Shown here: one piece after another, positions 26,032 to 37,342 of the stretch
How the letters are laid out: every line of letters starts with the position of its first letter
Numbering within the stretch: position 1 is the first letter of the stretch
NCBI RefSeq assembly: GCF_009827615.1
Contig: NZ_WTYU01000001.1
Coordinates: forward strand, 951,001 to 1,015,000
Source of the DNA: Allopontixanthobacter confluentis
GTDB lineage: Bacteria > Pseudomonadota > Alphaproteobacteria > Sphingomonadales > Sphingomonadaceae
Direction: 5' to 3'
DNA: 64,000 nucleotides
The notes under the pieces: model-generated
The model's database searches: none
The model's input: the letters and a program-made list of their open reading frames with translations, nothing else
What the model was told of the DNA's origin: nothing
Translations under genes and position numbers: made by a program

Positions 26032-28094
26032 TCGTCAGCCCCGTCCTGCGGCGCGGATGGAGGCGCGCTGTCACCGATGTCGGACCGGTTGATGGCAGCG
26101 TCTGTTGCCTGGGTCACAGGTTGCTGCGCTGCGGCGCGGGCTTCAGCGTCAACCCGGTCGAAAATCTCTTCATCGCGGCGCGGGACGGGCGCAACGGCTT
26201 CGCCTGCCTGTGCGGCAAAAGTGGCATATTTGCGGGCAAGACGTTCCTGTGCCGTGCCGCCCCATTGTTTTTCGAGCATATATAATTGCTCAAGGCCTTT
26301 CTGCGCGTCAAACAGAAAGGTCATGACATCTCGCGCGATGGGGTAGGCCGCGCCAGAACCACCGCCATGTTCGATCACCACAGCGCCGGCGTAGCGGGGA
26401 TTGTCAAACGGTGCGAAAAAGATGAACAGGCCGTGGTCGCGATATTTCCATGGGCCGGACTTGCCGTCTGACTTGGCCAGGGACACAACCTGCGCCGTGC
26501 CAGTTTTTCCGGCAATCTTGATATCATCGAAGGGCAGCCGTCCGCGCCCGGCGGTTCCCGGTCCGTTGACCACATCGCTCATCGCCTGGCGGATGAGCAA
26601 TTCATGTTCGTTCGACACGCCCATATCCCTGAACCTGGGCTTTTTACCGTCCAGCACAAGCCGCGGCATCACTTCCTTGGCCGTGGCAAGCCGGGTTGCC
26701 ATAACCGCAAGCTGAAGCGGATTGGCCAGCATGTACCCTTGGCCGATAGTGGCATTCACAGTGTCGAACGCAGCCCACGGCTGCCCATATTTTTCCATCT
26801 TCCATTTGGGATCAGGAACGGTGCCATAAAACTGACTGGTCACGGGCAGAGGAAATTGCTGCCCCATGCCATATCGGCGCGCCATCAGCGCGATAGGGTC
26901 CATCCCGATGCGCTGGGCAAAGTGATAGAAATACACATCGCAGCTTTGATAAATGCCCTTGGCCATGTTGACCTGACCATGGCCGCCCCGTTTCCAGCAG
27001 CGGAAAACGCGGTTGCCCACTCGAAGCCCGCCCCCGCAGAACACTGATTCTTCCGGATCCAGACCTTCTTTCATGAAGGCCATGCTGACCATGGGTTTTA
27101 CCGTGGAGCCCGGAGGATACAGCCCTTTCAGCACCTTGTTACGCAAAGGCACACGCTCATCCTGACTGAGCATGCTGTATTCGACACGGCCAATGCCGTC
27201 AGAAAAGCTGTTGGGATCGAAACTGGGCATGGAGGCCATGCACAAAAGATCCCCCGTGGCACAGTCCATCACCACCACAGAGCCAGATTCCAGACCCAGC
27301 CTGCGGGCGGCATAATCCTGCAGCGGACCATCAATCGTCAGCTTGATCGGGTTGCCCTGAATATCCTCACGCGTGTCCAGATCACGCACGATGCGCCCCG
27401 ATGCGGTTACTTCGACACGGCGCGCGCCGGGCACGCCGCGCAATTTCACCTCGAACTGTTTTTCCAGCCCATCCTTGCCGATCTTGTAGCCTGGCGTAAT
27501 CAGCAGGGGATTGCGGTCGAGCTCATATTCTTCGGCTGATGCAGGGCCGACATAACCCACCAAATGGCCCACCGCTGGCCCGGTGGGATAAAAGCGGGAA
27601 AAGCCGCGCTGCGGGACCACGCCGGGCATTTCCGGCAGCCGCACGCTGACTGCGGCAAATTGCGAAAAATCGAGTCCGCTGCCCACTTCTACCGGCTGGA
27701 AACCGCGCGCATCACCGACCTTGTCTTTCAGTTCGGCCAGCGCTGCTGCATCAAGGCCCAGCAATTCGCCGAGCGTGTTGATGGTCTTTTCAGGATTGGT
27801 CAGCCGGTCTGGGATCAGATCGACCCGGAAATCTGCCCTGTTGGATGCCAGCGGCGCGCCATGGCGATCCAGTAGCCACCCTCTGCGCGGCGGAATGAGC
27901 GACAGGTTGACCCGGTTACTTTCCGCTTCGGTCGCATATTTTTCGTTCTCGGCAATGGCGATATAGCCCATGCGAACAGCCAGCAGCATGCCAACGCCTG
28001 CACCCATGGTTCCGATAACGAAACTGCGCCGGTCATAGGCATTGCGCAGCGTCGCCGTGCTGACGACCGGCCGGTTTTTCTTGCCGAACAGCAT
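26028..28094 (-). CDS. mrdA: penicillin-binding protein 2 (transpeptidase)
   Basis: A 688-residue class B PBP that cross-links peptidoglycan for rod elongation. An N-terminal membrane helix (SFVIGTMGAGVGMLLAVRM, about 25-43) is followed by the PBP dimer domain and the transpeptidase domain. Active-site motifs are GSTVKPM (Ser-X-X-Lys), SCD (the SxN-type motif) and AGKTGTAQV. The C-terminal tail after about 620 is Pro/Ala-rich and disordered. It abuts mreD (shared base) and overlaps rodA. Confidence 0.96.
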   Translation of the reverse strand: MLFGKKNRPVVSTATLRNAYDRRSFVIGTMGAGVGMLLAVRMGYIAIAENEKYATEAESNRVNLSLIPPRRGWLLDRHGAPLASNRADFRVDLIPDRLTNPEKTINTLGELLGLDAAALAELKDKVGDARGFQPVEVGSGLDFSQFAAVSVRLPEMPGVVPQRGFSRFYPTGPAVGHLVGYVGPASAEEYELDRNPLLITPGYKIGKDGLEKQFEVKLRGVPGARRVEVTASGRIVRDLDTREDIQGNPIKLTIDGPLQDYAARRLGLESGSVVVMDCATGDLLCMASMPSFDPNSFSDGIGRVEYSMLSQDERVPLRNKVLKGLYPPGSTVKPMVSMAFMKEGLDPEESVFCGGGLRVGNRVFRCWKRGGHGQVNMAKGIYQSCDVYFYHFAQRIGMDPIALMARRYGMGQQFPLPVTSQFYGTVPDPKWKMEKYGQPWAAFDTVNATIGQGYMLANPLQLAVMATRLATAKEVMPRLVLDGKKPRFRDMGVSNEHELLIRQAMSDVVNGPGTAGRGRLPFDDIKIAGKTGTAQVVSLAKSDGKSGPWKYRDHGLFIFFAPFDNPRYAGAVVIEHGGGSGAAYPIARDVMTFLFDAQKGLEQLYMLEKQWGGTAQERLARKYATFAAQAGEAVAPVPRRDEEIFDRVDAEARAAAQQPVTQATDAAINRSDIGDSAPPSAPQDGADE

Positions 28095-28648
28095 CAGGGC
28101 GCTCGCATGCGGGTGAGGCGCAATCTGTCAAGAAGGGCAATCATGCGTGAGACAATGGGGAACATCAGCATTGTCAGCAAGAGTTGGGGGACAAGTGCCT
28201 TGAACAGCGGAACGCCCAGGGCGGCGCCTGACAGCAGCGTGGCGAGCAAGAGATATGCCAGCAGGATGAAATTGCCGGTAAACCAATCCTGCAGAAAACC
28301 GCGCCATGGGAAGCGGGCCTCGATCAGTTCGATCGCCAGCATCGCCAGCGACCACAGCATGACCGCGCTGCCAAATGGGTAACCGCTGAACAAATCATCG
28401 AACAGGCCCAGCGGGAAGCCAGCCCACACAGGCAGGATACCGGGGCGCACCAGGCGCCATGAAACCAGCATCATCAAACCCAGCGGCGGCAGGAGCGGAA
28501 CCGCCGTCGCCACGAAGAACATGGGAAATAGCGAGCCCAGAAGAATGCTGAGGTAAGGAATGGAGTAGGCAAGGATAACGGAATGGCGCCGGTCTATCCG
28601 GCTGCCATATTCGTCGCGCCGGACCGATCCCCTCGATTGCATGCTCAT
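28094..28648 (-). CDS. mreD: rod-shape determining protein MreD
   Basis: A 184-residue inner-membrane protein of the elongasome that links MreC to the PBP2-RodA pair. Five to six membrane helices are visible, with the typical GLFDDLFSGYPFGSAVMLWSL region. A charged N-terminus (SRGSVRRDEYGSRIDRRHS) precedes the first helix. It overlaps mreC by four bases. Confidence 0.9.
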   Translation of the reverse strand: MSMQSRGSVRRDEYGSRIDRRHSVILAYSIPYLSILLGSLFPMFFVATAVPLLPPLGLMMLVSWRLVRPGILPVWAGFPLGLFDDLFSGYPFGSAVMLWSLAMLAIELIEARFPWRGFLQDWFTGNFILLAYLLLATLLSGAALGVPLFKALVPQLLLTMLMFPIVSRMIALLDRLRLTRMRAP

Positions 28649-29535
28649 GGGTTTGCCTGACCCGGCTCAGGCAATTGCTGGCTGCGAATGGCTTCGGGCT
28701 GCCAGACAGGTTCAACTGAAACAAAATCCGTGGCAGCAGGGTCGCTGATAATTCGCGCCAGCCCGCCATCGTCCGTCTTTTCGCTCAGGATGGCAACTGC
28801 AATACCGGGCCGGTAATATCCGCCCGCACCGCTGGTGACAAAAACATCCCCTATTTTGAGCGGATTGATCCCCAGATTGATCAGCCGGATCCTGAGCAGA
28901 CCATCGCCGCGGCCTTCAGCAAAGGCGACGACTTCGTCCTGTGCACGGCGCACGGGAAGGACGCTCTGACTATCGGTGAGGAGGAGAACGCGCGCACTGT
29001 TACGCCCCGTTTCAAGCACGCGGCCAACCACGCCGCGCGGGCTGCGTACCGCCATTCCGGGGCCGACCCCATCTGCGCGGCCTGCACCCAAATAGGCAAA
29101 ACGGCGCGAACTTGACGCGGTGGAGCCGACAATGCGCGAGACGGCCACGGCTTTGACGCCGGTATCTTCCAGTCCCAGCAGCGCTTTCAAACGCTTGTTT
29201 TCAGACTTGACTGCCTTGGCTTCGGCCAGCCTGATGCGGGCAAGCTCCATTTCCCGCTTCAGCGCGGCATTCTGCCGGCCTGCACGGTAATATCCCGCAA
29301 TACTGTCGATCAGCCCCAGACCATCGGAACGCGCAACTGCGGCCATTTGACCGGCGGGCGCCACGGTATCATGCGCTGCTGCGCGCGGGCCGTTGAAACT
29401 GGCCGGGCGCCACAGCGACAAGACCAGCAGGATAGCCCCAACCAGCGCGCCGATACCGGCAAGCACATAGCCGGTGAAAATTCCGAATTGCGCCCTGCGC
29501 GAAAAGCCGGGACGCCGTTTGGAAGGCGGCGCCAT
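28645..29535 (-). CDS. mreC: rod-shape determining protein MreC
   Basis: A 296-residue bitopic protein that connects cytoplasmic MreB with periplasmic wall enzymes. The membrane helix lies at about 18-40 (YVLAGIGALVGAILLVLSL). A coiled coil follows (RQNAALKREMELARIRLAEAKAVKSENKR, in overlapping parts) and then the beta-barrel domain with RSPRGVVGRVLETG and VTSGAGGYYRPGI. It lies 13 bp after mreB. Confidence 0.94.
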   Translation of the reverse strand: MAPPSKRRPGFSRRAQFGIFTGYVLAGIGALVGAILLVLSLWRPASFNGPRAAAHDTVAPAGQMAAVARSDGLGLIDSIAGYYRAGRQNAALKREMELARIRLAEAKAVKSENKRLKALLGLEDTGVKAVAVSRIVGSTASSSRRFAYLGAGRADGVGPGMAVRSPRGVVGRVLETGRNSARVLLLTDSQSVLPVRRAQDEVVAFAEGRGDGLLRIRLINLGINPLKIGDVFVTSGAGGYYRPGIAVAILSEKTDDGGLARIISDPAATDFVSVEPVWQPEAIRSQQLPEPGQANP

Positions 29536-29548
29536 TACAATCCTTCCC

Positions 29549-30769
<1,221 letters not shown>

Positions 30770-30785
30770 CTAGGCCGGTTTTTCG

Positions 30786-32621
30786 ATGCCAGAAATACGC
30801 CGCCTTCCCGAATCCCTGGTCAACCGCATCGCCGCTGGCGAAGTGGTGGAACGGCCTGCTGCAGCCTTGAAGGAAGTGGTCGAGAACGCGATTGACGCTG
30901 GCGCCACGCGCATTGCCATTCATCTGGTGGATGGCGGGCTGACCCGGCTGGAAGTCACAGACGATGGGTGCGGCATGGCACCTGACCAGATGGCGCTGGC
31001 GCTGGAACGCCATGCCACGTCCAAACTGCCGGACGAGGCGATTGAACAGGTCGCGACCCTTGGGTTTCGCGGTGAAGCCCTACCGTCCATTGCCAGCGTC
31101 TCGCGGTTCACGCTGGAAAGCAGGCCGCAAGAGGGCGATCATGCCGGGCAGGGGTGGCGGCGCGTTGTCGACCATGGCGATATCATCGAGGATACACCCG
31201 CAGCATTGCCGCCGGGCACGCGCGTGCGGGTCGAACAATTGTTTGCCAAGGTTCCTGCGCGGCGCAAATTCCTGCGCACGGCGCGCAGCGAATATGCAGC
31301 GTGCAAGGATGTCGTCCAACGGCTGGCCATGGCCCGGCCCGATATTGGTTTTACGCTTGATCATGGTGATCGGCGCGTCTTGTCACTGCAGCCCGGCGAA
31401 GCGTTGGCATCGCGGGTTTCCGGCATCATTGCGCGCGAACTTGCCGACAATGGCGTGGCGATCAATCTGGAACGAGGGCCGATGCGCCTGACCGGGATTG
31501 CCGGCCTGCCCACCTACAACCGCGGCGTGGCCGACCATCAATATCTTTTCGTCAATGGCCGGCCTGTCAAGGACCGGCTGCTGACAGGTGCAGTGCGGGG
31601 CGCATATTCCGATATGCTCGCGCGTGACCGGCACGCAGTATTGGCCCTGTTTCTCACCCTGCCGAACGAAGATGTGGATGTGAATGTGCACCCGGCCAAG
31701 ACCGAGGTGCGCTTTCGTGACGGGGCGTTTGTGCGCGGCTTCATTGTGTCGGGCCTGCGCCATGCATTGTCTGGCGGGGACCGGCGCAGCGCCCAGTCGC
31801 CGGATGTTGCCGCCATGGGGCGATGGCAAACCGAACCGCTGGCGCAGGATGCGCCTGCCTTGCGGTCGCTGTTTGCCAACCGGGACTGGAGCAATCCGTC
31901 AGCCAGCAATACCGCAGGCCATACCGCAGGCCATGTGGCATCCCCGGTATCGCCATGGCGCGGGCCGGACAGCGAAGACCCCGCTGCGCCGATGGGCCGT
32001 GCGGTAGAGGCAGAAGCTTTGCCCGAAATTGCCGCGCAATATCCGCTGGGGATTGCACGCGGGCAAGTGGCCAACACCTATATTGTTGCCGAAGCAGCCG
32101 ATGGGCTGGTGCTGGTGGACCAGCACGCCGCGCATGAACGGCTCGTGCTGGAACGGCTGCGTGCAGCGGGCGCAGAAGACGCATTGAAACGCAGCCAGGC
32201 GCTGCTTCTGCCCGAAGTGGTGGAACTGGAAGAAACGGCCTGCGACCGGTTGGAAGATGCAGCCGAGAAACTGGCCGCGCTCGGTCTGGTCATCGAACGG
32301 TTTGGGCCATCTGCCATGCTGGTAAGGGCGGTGCCGCATTCACTGGGCAAATCAAATCCAGCGGCCTTGCTGCAGGATATTGATGATGATCTGGCAAAAC
32401 ATGGCGAAGCGTTGCTGCTGGGCGAAAAACTGGATCTGGTGCTGGCAACCATGGCCTGCCACGGCTCGGTCAGGGCAGGGCGCACTTTGCAGGTTTCGGA
32501 AATGAATGCCCTGTTACGAGAAATGGAACGCACCCCGCGATCCGGCCAATGCAACCACGGCAGGCCAACCTGGGTCAAACTGTCGATGGCTGATGTAGAA
32601 AAACTGTTTGGGAGACATTGA
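30786..32621 (+). CDS. mutL: DNA mismatch repair protein MutL
   Basis: A 611-residue GHKL ATPase that couples MutS recognition to strand excision. Motifs are ENAIDAGATRI, DDGCGM, GFRGEALPSI and the KTEVRF region. The C-terminal domain carries DQHAAHERLVLE, which fits the DQHA-X2-E-X4-E endonuclease motif of MutL proteins from species without MutH. The linker includes a short tandem duplication (TAGHTAGH, 12-bp DNA repeat near 31914-31937). The downstream lipoprotein gene begins in its stop codon. Confidence 0.97.
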   Translation: MPEIRRLPESLVNRIAAGEVVERPAAALKEVVENAIDAGATRIAIHLVDGGLTRLEVTDDGCGMAPDQMALALERHATSKLPDEAIEQVATLGFRGEALPSIASVSRFTLESRPQEGDHAGQGWRRVVDHGDIIEDTPAALPPGTRVRVEQLFAKVPARRKFLRTARSEYAACKDVVQRLAMARPDIGFTLDHGDRRVLSLQPGEALASRVSGIIARELADNGVAINLERGPMRLTGIAGLPTYNRGVADHQYLFVNGRPVKDRLLTGAVRGAYSDMLARDRHAVLALFLTLPNEDVDVNVHPAKTEVRFRDGAFVRGFIVSGLRHALSGGDRRSAQSPDVAAMGRWQTEPLAQDAPALRSLFANRDWSNPSASNTAGHTAGHVASPVSPWRGPDSEDPAAPMGRAVEAEALPEIAAQYPLGIARGQVANTYIVAEAADGLVLVDQHAAHERLVLERLRAAGAEDALKRSQALLLPEVVELEETACDRLEDAAEKLAALGLVIERFGPSAMLVRAVPHSLGKSNPAALLQDIDDDLAKHGEALLLGEKLDLVLATMACHGSVRAGRTLQVSEMNALLREMERTPRSGQCNHGRPTWVKLSMADVEKLFGRH

Positions 32622-33118
32622 TGCGGTTTCTGGTTTTGGGAGCAGCGCTGGCCTTATCGGCATGCGGCGATGCAGAAATTTCAGCGGAGGAGCAGAAGCG
32701 CATCGATGATGCCAAAATCGCCGCGGTCAAAGCGGCGCAGATCATTCCGCCCACACCGCTTACCCCGGAACCGATCCTCTATCCCGATATCGAGAAAAAC
32801 GATCTGTTCGGGGCAGGCTGCGCTTTCATCCCTGCGGGCGAAGGGACAGGCCCGCTGGTCCTGACACAGGCCGATGTCGCCTTCATGAAAATTGATGACG
32901 AGATTGAACGGTTTGCAGCCGACAAGGGCAGCCCCAAGGGTCCGGTTGGCACATATGAAAAATATGACGCGGGTGCTTACTCCCTCAGCCTTGTGATTGA
33001 CGGCGATGGAAAGCAATCCGGTATGGAAACCACGGACTTCGACGGCAATCTGACGGTCCGTAACGAACGTGACCAAACCGTTTATAGCGCCGACGGCCTG
33101 GCGCAATGCGGTTCTTGA
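32621..33118 (+). CDS. predicted lipoprotein of unknown function
   Basis: A 165-residue protein whose ATG uses the last base of the mutL stop (TGATG), with GGGAG just upstream. The N-terminus MRFLVLGAALALSACGDA is a lipoprotein signal with lipobox LSAC. The mature part has a charged helix (EEQKRIDDAKIAAVKAAQ) and a small beta domain with CAFIPAGEG. Coupling to mutL is positional only. Confidence 0.75.
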   Translation: MRFLVLGAALALSACGDAEISAEEQKRIDDAKIAAVKAAQIIPPTPLTPEPILYPDIEKNDLFGAGCAFIPAGEGTGPLVLTQADVAFMKIDDEIERFAADKGSPKGPVGTYEKYDAGAYSLSLVIDGDGKQSGMETTDFDGNLTVRNERDQTVYSADGLAQCGS

Positions 33119-33145
33119 ACTATCTTAAATGGGGGATTCAAATCC

Positions 33146-34756
33146 ATGATTAATTTACGTTTTTTGCTTGCAGGTGCAGCCCTGTGTTACGCGGGCCAAT
33201 CAGCGTCGCTGCTGGCGCAGGATGCTGCCGATACCGCCCGCATCATCGATGAAGGGATGAACAGAAGCCAGGTGCAGCAAAGCGCCCACGAACTGCTTGA
33301 CCAGATTGGTCAGCGCCTGACAAATTCGCCCAATATGCGGCGGGCAGAAGCATGGGCTACCGCAGAAATGCAGGCTCTTGGCCTTGATAATGTGCACAAG
33401 GAAGGGTTCGAATTCGGGCGTGGCTGGGAAATGATGTCTAGCGATGTGCGCATGGTCGCACCGCGCGCGCTTGAACTTAGCGCAATTCCGGTCGCCTGGA
33501 CGCCCGGTACCAATGGCACGATCGAGGCTGAAATCATCGTTGCGCCTATTTCAGAAGTGGCCCATTTTGAAGCCTATCGCGGCAAGCTGGCGGGCAAGAT
33601 TGTCCTCTACAGCCTGCCGGGAACAGGTGATGAACCAACCTCGGCTGCTTTCTCACGGCTGACATCCGCTGAAATCGGCAAGCTGGACGAATATGCCGTG
33701 CCCCAGCACGATCCGCAGGACATTGCGCGCTATGCCAAGCGCCGCGAATTTGCACTGCAACTGGACGATTTTCTTGCCAGCGAAGGCGCTGTTGCCTGGG
33801 TCAAAAAATCATACCGTGACGGCAATCTTCTGCATGGTTCAGGTTATACCTATAAAGCAGGGAAAAGCCCGAAACTGCCCGGTATTGAAATCGCCGCAGA
33901 AGATTACCGCCGGCTTGCCCGCCTGGCCAGGACCGGACCGGCGCCGCGCCTTTCCATCAACAGCAATGTCCGCTTTGTTGATGACGATACCAAGGCCTAT
34001 AATATCCTTGGCGAAATTCGCGGCACTGACCCTGCGGCAGGCTACGTTATGGCGGGCGCGCATTTCGACAGCTGGGCAGCCGGTGATGGCGCGGTGGATA
34101 ATGGTGCTGGCAGTATCACGGTGCTGGAAGCTGCGCGTATCCTGAAGCAAATGGGCGTGCGCCCGCGCCGCACCATCCGTTTTGCCTTGTGGAGCGGCGA
34201 GGAGCAGGGGCTGCTCGGCTCGCTTGCATACGTCCGCCAGCATCTGGTCAGCCGTGCAGGCGAAGATGCCGTGGCGGCTGACAGTCTGGCCGATGAATGG
34301 CGCAACCTGTATCCGATTACGCCGAAGCCGGGTTATTCCCAGTTGAAAGCCTATTTCAACATGGACAATGGATCAGGCAAATTCCGCGGCATTCATGCAG
34401 AAGGTAATGCTGCGGCTGAACCACTGCTGCGCAAATGGATGGCCCCCTTTGCCGATATGGGCGCATCCACCGTTGTGGCTGGCAAAACCGGCGGTACCGA
34501 TCATGTCTATCTTCAGGCGATCGGCTTGCCGGGATATCAGTTCATCCAGGATCCGCTGGATTACTTCGCGCGGCTGCATCACACAAATATCGACACATTC
34601 GACCATTTGCGCACAGATGACTTGCGCCAGGCGTCGGTGGTGATGGCAGGAATGTTGCTTGCAGCGGCGAATGACAAGGACACCATTGCGCCAATGCCGC
34701 TGCCGCAGAAGCCCCTCGATACAGACCCTTTCGAGTATGACTATCCGGAAGACTGA
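33146..34756 (+). CDS. secreted M28 family zinc peptidase
   Basis: A 536-residue exported aminopeptidase or carboxypeptidase with a signal peptide (cleavage likely near SLLAQDA, about 25). A PA-domain-like insertion (about 130-180) precedes the catalytic M28 domain. Metal ligands and catalytic residues are visible as GAHFDSW (His), AVDNGAGS (Asp), WSGEEQG (Glu-Glu), FNMDNGSG (Asp) and LHHTNIDTFD (His). The ribosome binding site GGGGA precedes the ATG. The substrate is probably extracellular peptides. Confidence 0.9.
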   Translation: MINLRFLLAGAALCYAGQSASLLAQDAADTARIIDEGMNRSQVQQSAHELLDQIGQRLTNSPNMRRAEAWATAEMQALGLDNVHKEGFEFGRGWEMMSSDVRMVAPRALELSAIPVAWTPGTNGTIEAEIIVAPISEVAHFEAYRGKLAGKIVLYSLPGTGDEPTSAAFSRLTSAEIGKLDEYAVPQHDPQDIARYAKRREFALQLDDFLASEGAVAWVKKSYRDGNLLHGSGYTYKAGKSPKLPGIEIAAEDYRRLARLARTGPAPRLSINSNVRFVDDDTKAYNILGEIRGTDPAAGYVMAGAHFDSWAAGDGAVDNGAGSITVLEAARILKQMGVRPRRTIRFALWSGEEQGLLGSLAYVRQHLVSRAGEDAVAADSLADEWRNLYPITPKPGYSQLKAYFNMDNGSGKFRGIHAEGNAAAEPLLRKWMAPFADMGASTVVAGKTGGTDHVYLQAIGLPGYQFIQDPLDYFARLHHTNIDTFDHLRTDDLRQASVVMAGMLLAAANDKDTIAPMPLPQKPLDTDPFEYDYPED

Positions 34757-34807
34757 ACCCATGCGGGGAGGGCAGCCGCAACATAATGCGCTGCCTTCCC
34801 CTAGATC

Positions 34808-35272
34808 CTAATCAGCGATGGGTGCGGCCTGATCGCGCACTTCGATCAGCCCGTTGGACACCATTTCCAGCACCATTTCACCGTGCTGGTTAAACGTGCG
34901 GCCACGCGATTTGAAAATGCCCATTTCAGGTCGGCTTTTGCTGCGCCTTTTTTCGAGCACTTCAGTCTCGCAATGCAGCGTATCGCCGGGAAAAACGGGT
35001 TTGGCCCAGCGCAATTGATCAATGCCGGGTGAACCAAGGCCAGCCTGCTGGTTCACCTTCATATCATCCACCATCATCCGCATGGTCATGGCGCAGGTAT
35101 GCCAGCCACTGGCCGACAACCGCCCAAAATGCGTCCGTGCGGCGGCATCATCATCCAGATGGAACGGCTGCGGGTCGTATTTTTCAGCGAATTCCATGAC
35201 CTCTTCACGGGTTACCGCATAAGCACCGAAGGATTTTTTTGAACCGATGACCAGATCTTCGAAATACAGCAT
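34808..35272 (-). CDS. MaoC family dehydratase (hot-dog fold)
   Basis: A 154-residue enoyl-CoA hydratase-like protein. The ATG at 35272 (MLYFEDLVIGSKKSFG) is the family-typical start and is preceded by GGGGTG; the upstream extension is rejected. The hydratase motif is YDPQPFHLDDDAA with the catalytic Asp and His, followed by GWHTCAMTMRMM. It probably acts on acyl-CoA. It is the last gene of a short minus-strand group after DUF1206. Confidence 0.9.
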   Translation of the reverse strand: MLYFEDLVIGSKKSFGAYAVTREEVMEFAEKYDPQPFHLDDDAAARTHFGRLSASGWHTCAMTMRMMVDDMKVNQQAGLGSPGIDQLRWAKPVFPGDTLHCETEVLEKRRSKSRPEMGIFKSRGRTFNQHGEMVLEMVSNGLIEVRDQAAPIAD

Positions 35273-35300
35273 TTTCACCCCGCGATGATTGTGGCCCAGC

Positions 35301-36083
35301 TTAATTGTGCCCGACGTCAGGCACGATGCGATAGCGAGCAAGCACAAGACTGAAAATGCCGAACAGCAACAAGCCTATCGCGACCAGGGTAAACAAGATG
35401 CCATCATCCCGCAGCGAATTTACCGCGCCGCCAAGTGTCTTCACTTCGCTGGTGCTGGAAATCCATGCTGCGTTGACGAGCGACCAGCCAATCACCGCGA
35501 AAACGACAGTGCGCGCGCCGTAACCAGCGTGCCCCAGCGCTTTTGTGGGTGCTGGGGCAGAAGATGAAATGCGGTTCATGAAACTGCCTGTCCACGCCTT
35601 CTTTCCCTGCGCAAAAGCAGCGATGAAAAAGCCGAGGCCGACAATACCCAGAATGACGCCGCCGAAATCCATCGAGAGGATCCCGCCGACTGCCTGCTGC
35701 GCTGTATCACTGTCAGACGATTGCTTGCCGCCACTGGCAAACTTGTAGGCTGAATAGGCGAGCGCCAAATGCGCGACACCGCTGCACGCATGGCCGAACC
35801 TGTGTCCCCAACCCTTGGCATCGCTGCCATAATTCTCGATGTCGATTGCAGGGGAGGCAAGGCGGTAAAGCGCATAGCCAAACAGACCAAGCGCACACAG
35901 ATAGAGAATGATGGAGCCGCCCGGAACGTCCTGAATCCAGGAAAAGACGCTCTTCGCGCCATCTTCGCCATTGTCACCGCCGCTGCTGGTCAGGAAAATA
36001 TATCCCAGCAGGGTGTAGACCACGCCGCGGGCTGCGAACCCAAGACGGACAAGCCAGCGAAATTTCTCGGATTTATCGACCAT
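35301..36083 (-). CDS. DUF1206 membrane protein
   Basis: A 260-residue inner-membrane protein with three repeats of two helices each. Each repeat begins with an (R/G)xGxxARG/GxGH-like signature: WLVRLGFAARGVVYTLLGY, WGHRFGHACSGVAHLALAY and LGHAGYGARTVVFAVIG. This matches DUF1206, whose function is unknown. The spacing to the MaoC gene (about 28 bp) allows co-transcription. Confidence 0.85.
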   Translation of the reverse strand: MVDKSEKFRWLVRLGFAARGVVYTLLGYIFLTSSGGDNGEDGAKSVFSWIQDVPGGSIILYLCALGLFGYALYRLASPAIDIENYGSDAKGWGHRFGHACSGVAHLALAYSAYKFASGGKQSSDSDTAQQAVGGILSMDFGGVILGIVGLGFFIAAFAQGKKAWTGSFMNRISSSAPAPTKALGHAGYGARTVVFAVIGWSLVNAAWISSTSEVKTLGGAVNSLRDDGILFTLVAIGLLLFGIFSLVLARYRIVPDVGHN

Positions 36084-36141
36084 TCAAAAAGATTCCCTGT
36101 TGCATGTTGGCCTGATCAACGAACAGGACAGTGATTTGTGC

Positions 36142-37242
36142 CTAGACGTTGAATTTGAAGTTCAGAATATCGCCATCCTTGACCAGATATTCCTTGCCTT
36201 CCTGCCGCAGTTTGCCGGCTTCGCGTGCGCCGGCCTCACCGCCAAGGCTGATAAAATCATCATAGGCAATTGTTTCGGCCTTGATGAAGCCGCGTTCAAA
36301 ATCACTGTGAATTTCGCCTGCTGCCTGCGGTGCCTTGGCGCCCATGGGGAATGTCCAGGCGCGTGCTTCCTTGGGACCAGCGGTGAAATATGTCTGCAAT
36401 TGCAGCAATTCGTAGCCAGCGCGGATTACGCGGGCCAGGCCGCTTTCTTCAAGACCGAGTTCGGCCAGATATTCGCCCCGTTCAGCCGGGTCCATGCCGA
36501 TCAGTTCCGATTCAATCGCAGCAGAAACCACGACTGATTGCGCGCCTTCGCTGGCCGCTTTGGCAGCAACCAGTTCGGACAGCGCATTGCCATTGGCCGC
36601 GTCTTCTTCAGCCACGTTGCAAACATAAAGCACAGGCTTTGCCGTCAGCAATTGCGCTTGCTGGAACAGGCGTTCTTCTTCCTCGTCACCGGGCACGGTG
36701 AGGCGGGCGGGCTTGCCTTCACGCAACAGTTCCAGCGCCTGTCCCAGAACGCTGGCCAGAATGCGGGCTTCCTTGTCGCCGCTGGTGCCTTTTTTCTGTG
36801 CGGCAGGCACGCGTTTTTCCAGGCTTTCAAGATCTGCCAGCATCAGCTCTGTCTCGACCACTTCGGCATCCGCAATGGGATCAACCTTGTTGGCGACATG
36901 CTGGATGTCATCATCTTCAAAACAGCGCAGAACGTGCACAATCGCGTCTACTTCGCGGATATTTGCCAGGAACTGGTTGCCCAGACCTTCACCCTTGCTG
37001 GCGCCTTTGACAAGGCCCGCAATATCGACAAAGCCGAGCTGGGTAAAAATGGTCTTGGCGCTGCCGGCAACGCTGGCGATCTTCTCAAGACGCGTATCGG
37101 GCACGGCGACTTGGCCGACGTTCGGCTCGATCGTGCAGAACGGATAATTGGCAGCCTGCGCCGCCTGCGTTTCTGTCAGTGCATTAAAAAGGGTGGACTT
37201 GCCAACATTGGGCAGCCCGACGATCCCGCAACGGAAACCCAT
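36142..37242 (-). CDS. ychF: redox-regulated ATPase YchF
   Basis: A 366-residue Obg-family P-loop ATPase that binds ribosomes and affects stress responses. The N-terminal P-loop is GLPNVGKSTLFN. Switch-region motifs DIAGLVKGASKGEGLGNQFL (overlapping) follow. The C-terminal TGS domain ends EYLVKDGDILNFKFNV, the hallmark ending of YchF. A coiled-coil insertion lies at about 125-200. Confidence 0.97.
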   Translation of the reverse strand: MGFRCGIVGLPNVGKSTLFNALTETQAAQAANYPFCTIEPNVGQVAVPDTRLEKIASVAGSAKTIFTQLGFVDIAGLVKGASKGEGLGNQFLANIREVDAIVHVLRCFEDDDIQHVANKVDPIADAEVVETELMLADLESLEKRVPAAQKKGTSGDKEARILASVLGQALELLREGKPARLTVPGDEEEERLFQQAQLLTAKPVLYVCNVAEEDAANGNALSELVAAKAASEGAQSVVVSAAIESELIGMDPAERGEYLAELGLEESGLARVIRAGYELLQLQTYFTAGPKEARAWTFPMGAKAPQAAGEIHSDFERGFIKAETIAYDDFISLGGEAGAREAGKLRQEGKEYLVKDGDILNFKFNV

Positions 37243-37342
37243 CGAAAACTCCGGAATAAGAACAGGTGGCCGCCTTTAGCGCCGACAATCTGCAAAGGCC
37301 AGCTTCACGATTATTTTAGGAGCTTTGCGTTAGCGGTGCGGC